Below are positions 15,141 to 16,569 of a stretch of 16,569 nt of DNA, piece after piece (within the stretch, counting starts at the first letter, position 1; each line of letters opens with the position of its first letter). Below the pieces are notes generated by a model that saw nothing but the letters and a program-made list of their open reading frames with translations, ran no database searches and was not told where the DNA came from. A program made the position numbers and the translations under genes. The DNA lies in contig CALAPY010000104.1 of the NCBI GenBank assembly GCA_937891015.1, positions 1 through 16,569 on the forward strand. The letters run 5' to 3'. This DNA comes from UBA2108 sp002713215 (lineage in GTDB: Bacteria > Bacteroidota > Bacteroidia > Flavobacteriales_G > Salibacteraceae).

Positions 15141-16019
15141 ATGCCTATTTCCGAATTCGTAAAATATATTCAAACCGAAAAAAGACTTTCCCCACATACC
15201 CTTGTTGCTTATAAACGCGACATTGAATTCTTCCAGGCATTTATTAAATCAGAGTTTGAACTGAGTGATTTCTCAAAAGTCACCCATCAAATTGTGCGAT
15301 CTTGGTTAGTTCATCTAAAACAACAGGATATCTCTAACCGGAGTATTAATCGCAAACTTTCATCGCTTAAGGCTTTCTATAAATATTTACTTACCAATGG
15401 AAAGGTTTCCGAAAATCCATTGGCAAAGGTGGTTGCACCAAAGGTTGGAAAGCGACTTCCGGAATTTGTAGAAAAGGAAAAAGTAGATACTTTACTTGAG
15501 ACAGAATCGGAATTTGATCACGACGATTTGAGGGATAACCTCATTATTGAACTACTGTATTTTACTGGAATCCGTTTGTCGGAATTAATTGGCATTAAGC
15601 TTTCCGACATTGACAGTACTAACCAGCAGGTAAAAGTTCTTGGAAAACGAAACAAGGAGAGAATAATACCGTTATCATCTGAAGTGCTGAAAAACATAGC
15701 AGATTATCTCAATGTCAGGAATAATCTTCCGGTTCTTGAAACCGATCATTTTTTGGTTACATCTAAAGGAAAAAAGCTCTATCCCAAATTGGTATATAGA
15801 ATTGTAAATAAAAGACTAGGTACTGTGTCTACACAGGATAAGAAAAGTCCCCATGTTTTGAGGCATACTTTCGCCACTCATCTTTTAAATAATGGAGCTG
15901 ATCTAAATGCCGTAAAAGAATTATTGGGTCATGCGAATCTTTCTGCGACGCAGATTTATACGCATAACACATTTGAAAAATTGAAAACTATTTATAAACA
16001 AGCACACCCTCGTGCATAA
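15141..16019 (+). CDS. xerC: XerC/XerD-type tyrosine recombinase
   Basis: This is a site-specific recombinase, probably the one resolving chromosome dimers at dif. The 292-residue protein has the SAM-like N-terminal core-binding domain (about 1-90, with RLSPHTLVAYKRD and INRKLSSLKAFYKYL) and a catalytic domain with all expected residues: Arg145 (TGIRLSEL), Lys169 (LGKRNKER), His238 and Arg241 (SPHVLRHTFATH), His264 (LLGHANL) and the nucleophile Tyr273 (TQIYTHN). Length and motifs fit housekeeping Xer proteins rather than phage integrases, and the ribosomal-gene neighbours support that. XerC and XerD cannot be separated with certainty here. The start ATG directly abuts the rpsU terminator. Confidence 0.92.
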   Translation: MPISEFVKYIQTEKRLSPHTLVAYKRDIEFFQAFIKSEFELSDFSKVTHQIVRSWLVHLKQQDISNRSINRKLSSLKAFYKYLLTNGKVSENPLAKVVAPKVGKRLPEFVEKEKVDTLLETESEFDHDDLRDNLIIELLYFTGIRLSELIGIKLSDIDSTNQQVKVLGKRNKERIIPLSSEVLKNIADYLNVRNNLPVLETDHFLVTSKGKKLYPKLVYRIVNKRLGTVSTQDKKSPHVLRHTFATHLLNNGADLNAVKELLGHANLSATQIYTHNTFEKLKTIYKQAHPRA

Positions 16020-16023
16020 AAAT

Positions 16024-16030
16024 AAGGAGG
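16024..16030 (+). promoter_or_regulatory. Strong Shine-Dalgarno of the hibernation factor gene
   Basis: AAGGAGG is a seven-base perfect match to the usual anti-Shine-Dalgarno and stands four bases before the ATG at 16035. I found no comparable sequence before any other gene in the window, which makes it stand out in a phylum whose ribosomes normally ignore such sites. Confidence 0.85.
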
Positions 16031-16034
16031 ATAT

Positions 16035-16334
16035 ATGAAAATTGAAATTCATTCAATTCACTTCGATGCTGATGAAAAACTAGAAGCGTTTATTGGTTCT
16101 AAAATGGATAAACTTGATCAGTATTATGATAACATTATTAACGGGGAAGTATTTTTAAGGTTAGATAAATCAGATTCTAACGATAACAAGATTGCTGAGA
16201 TCAAGCTTAAGATTCCAGGAAATGAGTTGTTTGTAAAGAAACAATGTAAGTCTTTTGAAGAGGCAACGGATACGGCTGTTGAAGCGTTAAGAAGGCAGGT
16301 TAAAAAGCATAAAGAAAAACTTCGGAAGTATTAA
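16035..16334 (+). CDS. hpf: Short ribosome hibernation promoting factor (HPF/RaiA/YfiA family)
   Basis: This 99-residue protein binds the 30S decoding region and holds idle ribosomes inactive, in dimers or as protected monomers. It corresponds to the S30AE domain alone: MKIEIHSIHFDADEKLEAFIGSK at the N-terminus, a central beta region (INGEVFLRL, AEIKLKIPGNELFVKKQCKSFEEATDTAVEAL), and a basic C-terminal helix RRQVKKHKEKLRKY. It lacks the C-terminal dimerisation domain of long HPF. It follows xerC after 15 bases and is the only gene here with a strong Shine-Dalgarno sequence. Confidence 0.93.
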   Translation: MKIEIHSIHFDADEKLEAFIGSKMDKLDQYYDNIINGEVFLRLDKSDSNDNKIAEIKLKIPGNELFVKKQCKSFEEATDTAVEALRRQVKKHKEKLRKY

Positions 16335-16340
16335 TCTTAA

Positions 16341-16378
16341 CTGGTTTTTCGGCCCCAATTTTGGGGCCGAAAAACCAG
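16341..16378 (+). repeat. Perfect 18-bp inverted repeat downstream of hpf
   Basis: Arms 16341-16358 and 16361-16378 are perfectly complementary and separated by only two bases, with a GGCCCC core. It lies seven bases past the hpf stop and should fold into a very stable hairpin. The run of T residues is in the 5' arm and the run of A residues in the 3' arm, so neither strand has a U-tract after the hairpin. It may still end or protect the hpf transcript, but it is not a textbook terminator. Confidence 0.7.
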
Positions 16379-16436
16379 AAATTAATTGACCAAACAAAAA
16401 AAATCAAAAACCACTTTTTCATACACATTTCTTTTC

Positions 16437-16444
16437 TACATTTG
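16437..16444 (+). promoter_or_regulatory. -7 element of the tRNA-Thr promoter
   Basis: TACATTTG matches TAnnTTTG exactly. A TTTTT run at 16415-16419, some 18 bases upstream, stands in the -33 position. Transcription from about 16450 would run through a small GC hairpin (16457-16462 with 16469-16474) and into the tRNA gene beginning at 16506. Confidence 0.55.
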
Positions 16445-16505
16445 CAGACCTTTTTCGGGGCAGGTTTTTGCCCCTTAAGAGTGTCGTTCTTTACGAGTCG
16501 ATTTT

Positions 16506-16569
16506 GCCGGTGTAGCTCAGTTGGCCAGAGCAGCTGATTTGTAATCAGCATGTCGGGGGTTCGAATCCC
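16506..16569 (+). tRNA. tRNA-Thr (anticodon UGU), 3' end cut by window edge
   Basis: The cloverleaf can be traced: acceptor 5' strand GCCGGTG (16506-16512), TA, D-stem GCTC/GAGC with D-loop AGTTGGCCA, and anticodon stem GCTGA/TCAGC around the loop TTTGTAA, whose centre TGT reads ACA threonine codons. A five-base variable region, T-stem GGGGG and loop TTCGAAT follow. Sixty-four of about 74 bases are present; the end of the T-stem and the 3' acceptor strand lie beyond the window. Confidence 0.93.

Noticed and set aside
15141..16019. Tyrosine recombinase as the integrase of a mobile element, with the adjacent tRNA as an attachment site.
   Set aside because: Size, motifs and the rpsU/hpf context fit a housekeeping Xer protein. 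No repeat of the tRNA 3' end, phage gene or cargo is seen, and the tRNA lies downstream of hpf.
1..16569. The window length equals that of the human mitochondrial reference genome.
   Set aside because: The content is bacterial: densely packed genes for release factor 1, bS21, PurM and a Xer recombinase, with no mitochondrial rRNA or respiratory subunits. The length is coincidental.

Overview
The window is a chromosomal segment of a Bacteroidota bacterium, most likely of class Flavobacteriia. The DNA is AT-rich. Supporting features are a type III glutamine synthetase, an OmpA protein built as TPR / PD40 propeller / carboxypeptidase-regulatory-like / OmpA_C, a DUF2851 gene, a long-form PurM, and promoters that fit the Bacteroidota consensus TTTG-N19-TAnnTTTG. 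Nearly all start codons lack a Shine-Dalgarno sequence. All genes lie on the plus strand. Coding density is high, and no gap between genes exceeds 300 bases.

Layout. (1) Positions 1-2354 hold a regulatory leader and a monocistronic type III glutamine synthetase. (2) 2551-4781 hold a promoter, a secreted OmpA-family envelope protein resembling PorE of type IX secretion, and a strong intrinsic terminator. (3) 4785-10366 form a tightly packed run: purM, prfA, pyrF, a DUF2851 protein, a small PspC protein and a two-TM K+ channel with RCK domains. Gaps are 12 bases or fewer, with several overlaps. (4) 10394-14801 form a second operon behind a good promoter: an AGCS sodium/alanine-type symporter, a membrane-anchored protein with four helix-hairpin-helix repeats, adenine phosphoribosyltransferase and an acyl-CoA dehydrogenase. 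(5) 14825-16569 hold rpsU (bS21), a XerC/D-type tyrosine recombinase, a short ribosome hibernation factor and the start of a tRNA-Thr(UGU) gene cut by the window edge. From memory, this last order is a familiar Bacteroidota arrangement leading into further tRNAs and tuf.

The common themes are nitrogen and nucleotide metabolism (glnN, purM, pyrF, apt), translation (prfA, rpsU, hpf, tRNA-Thr) and envelope or ion homeostasis (OmpA protein, PspC, K+ channel, symporter). I see no insertion sequence, prophage, CRISPR array or defence island, so the window is essentially core genome. The observations most worth a second look are these: the only strong Shine-Dalgarno sequence in the window stands before the hibernation factor and not before rpsU; two start codons (purM, xerC) abut the U-tract of an upstream terminator; and the DUF2851 protein has a PD...ExH pattern reminiscent of PD-(D/E)XK nucleases.
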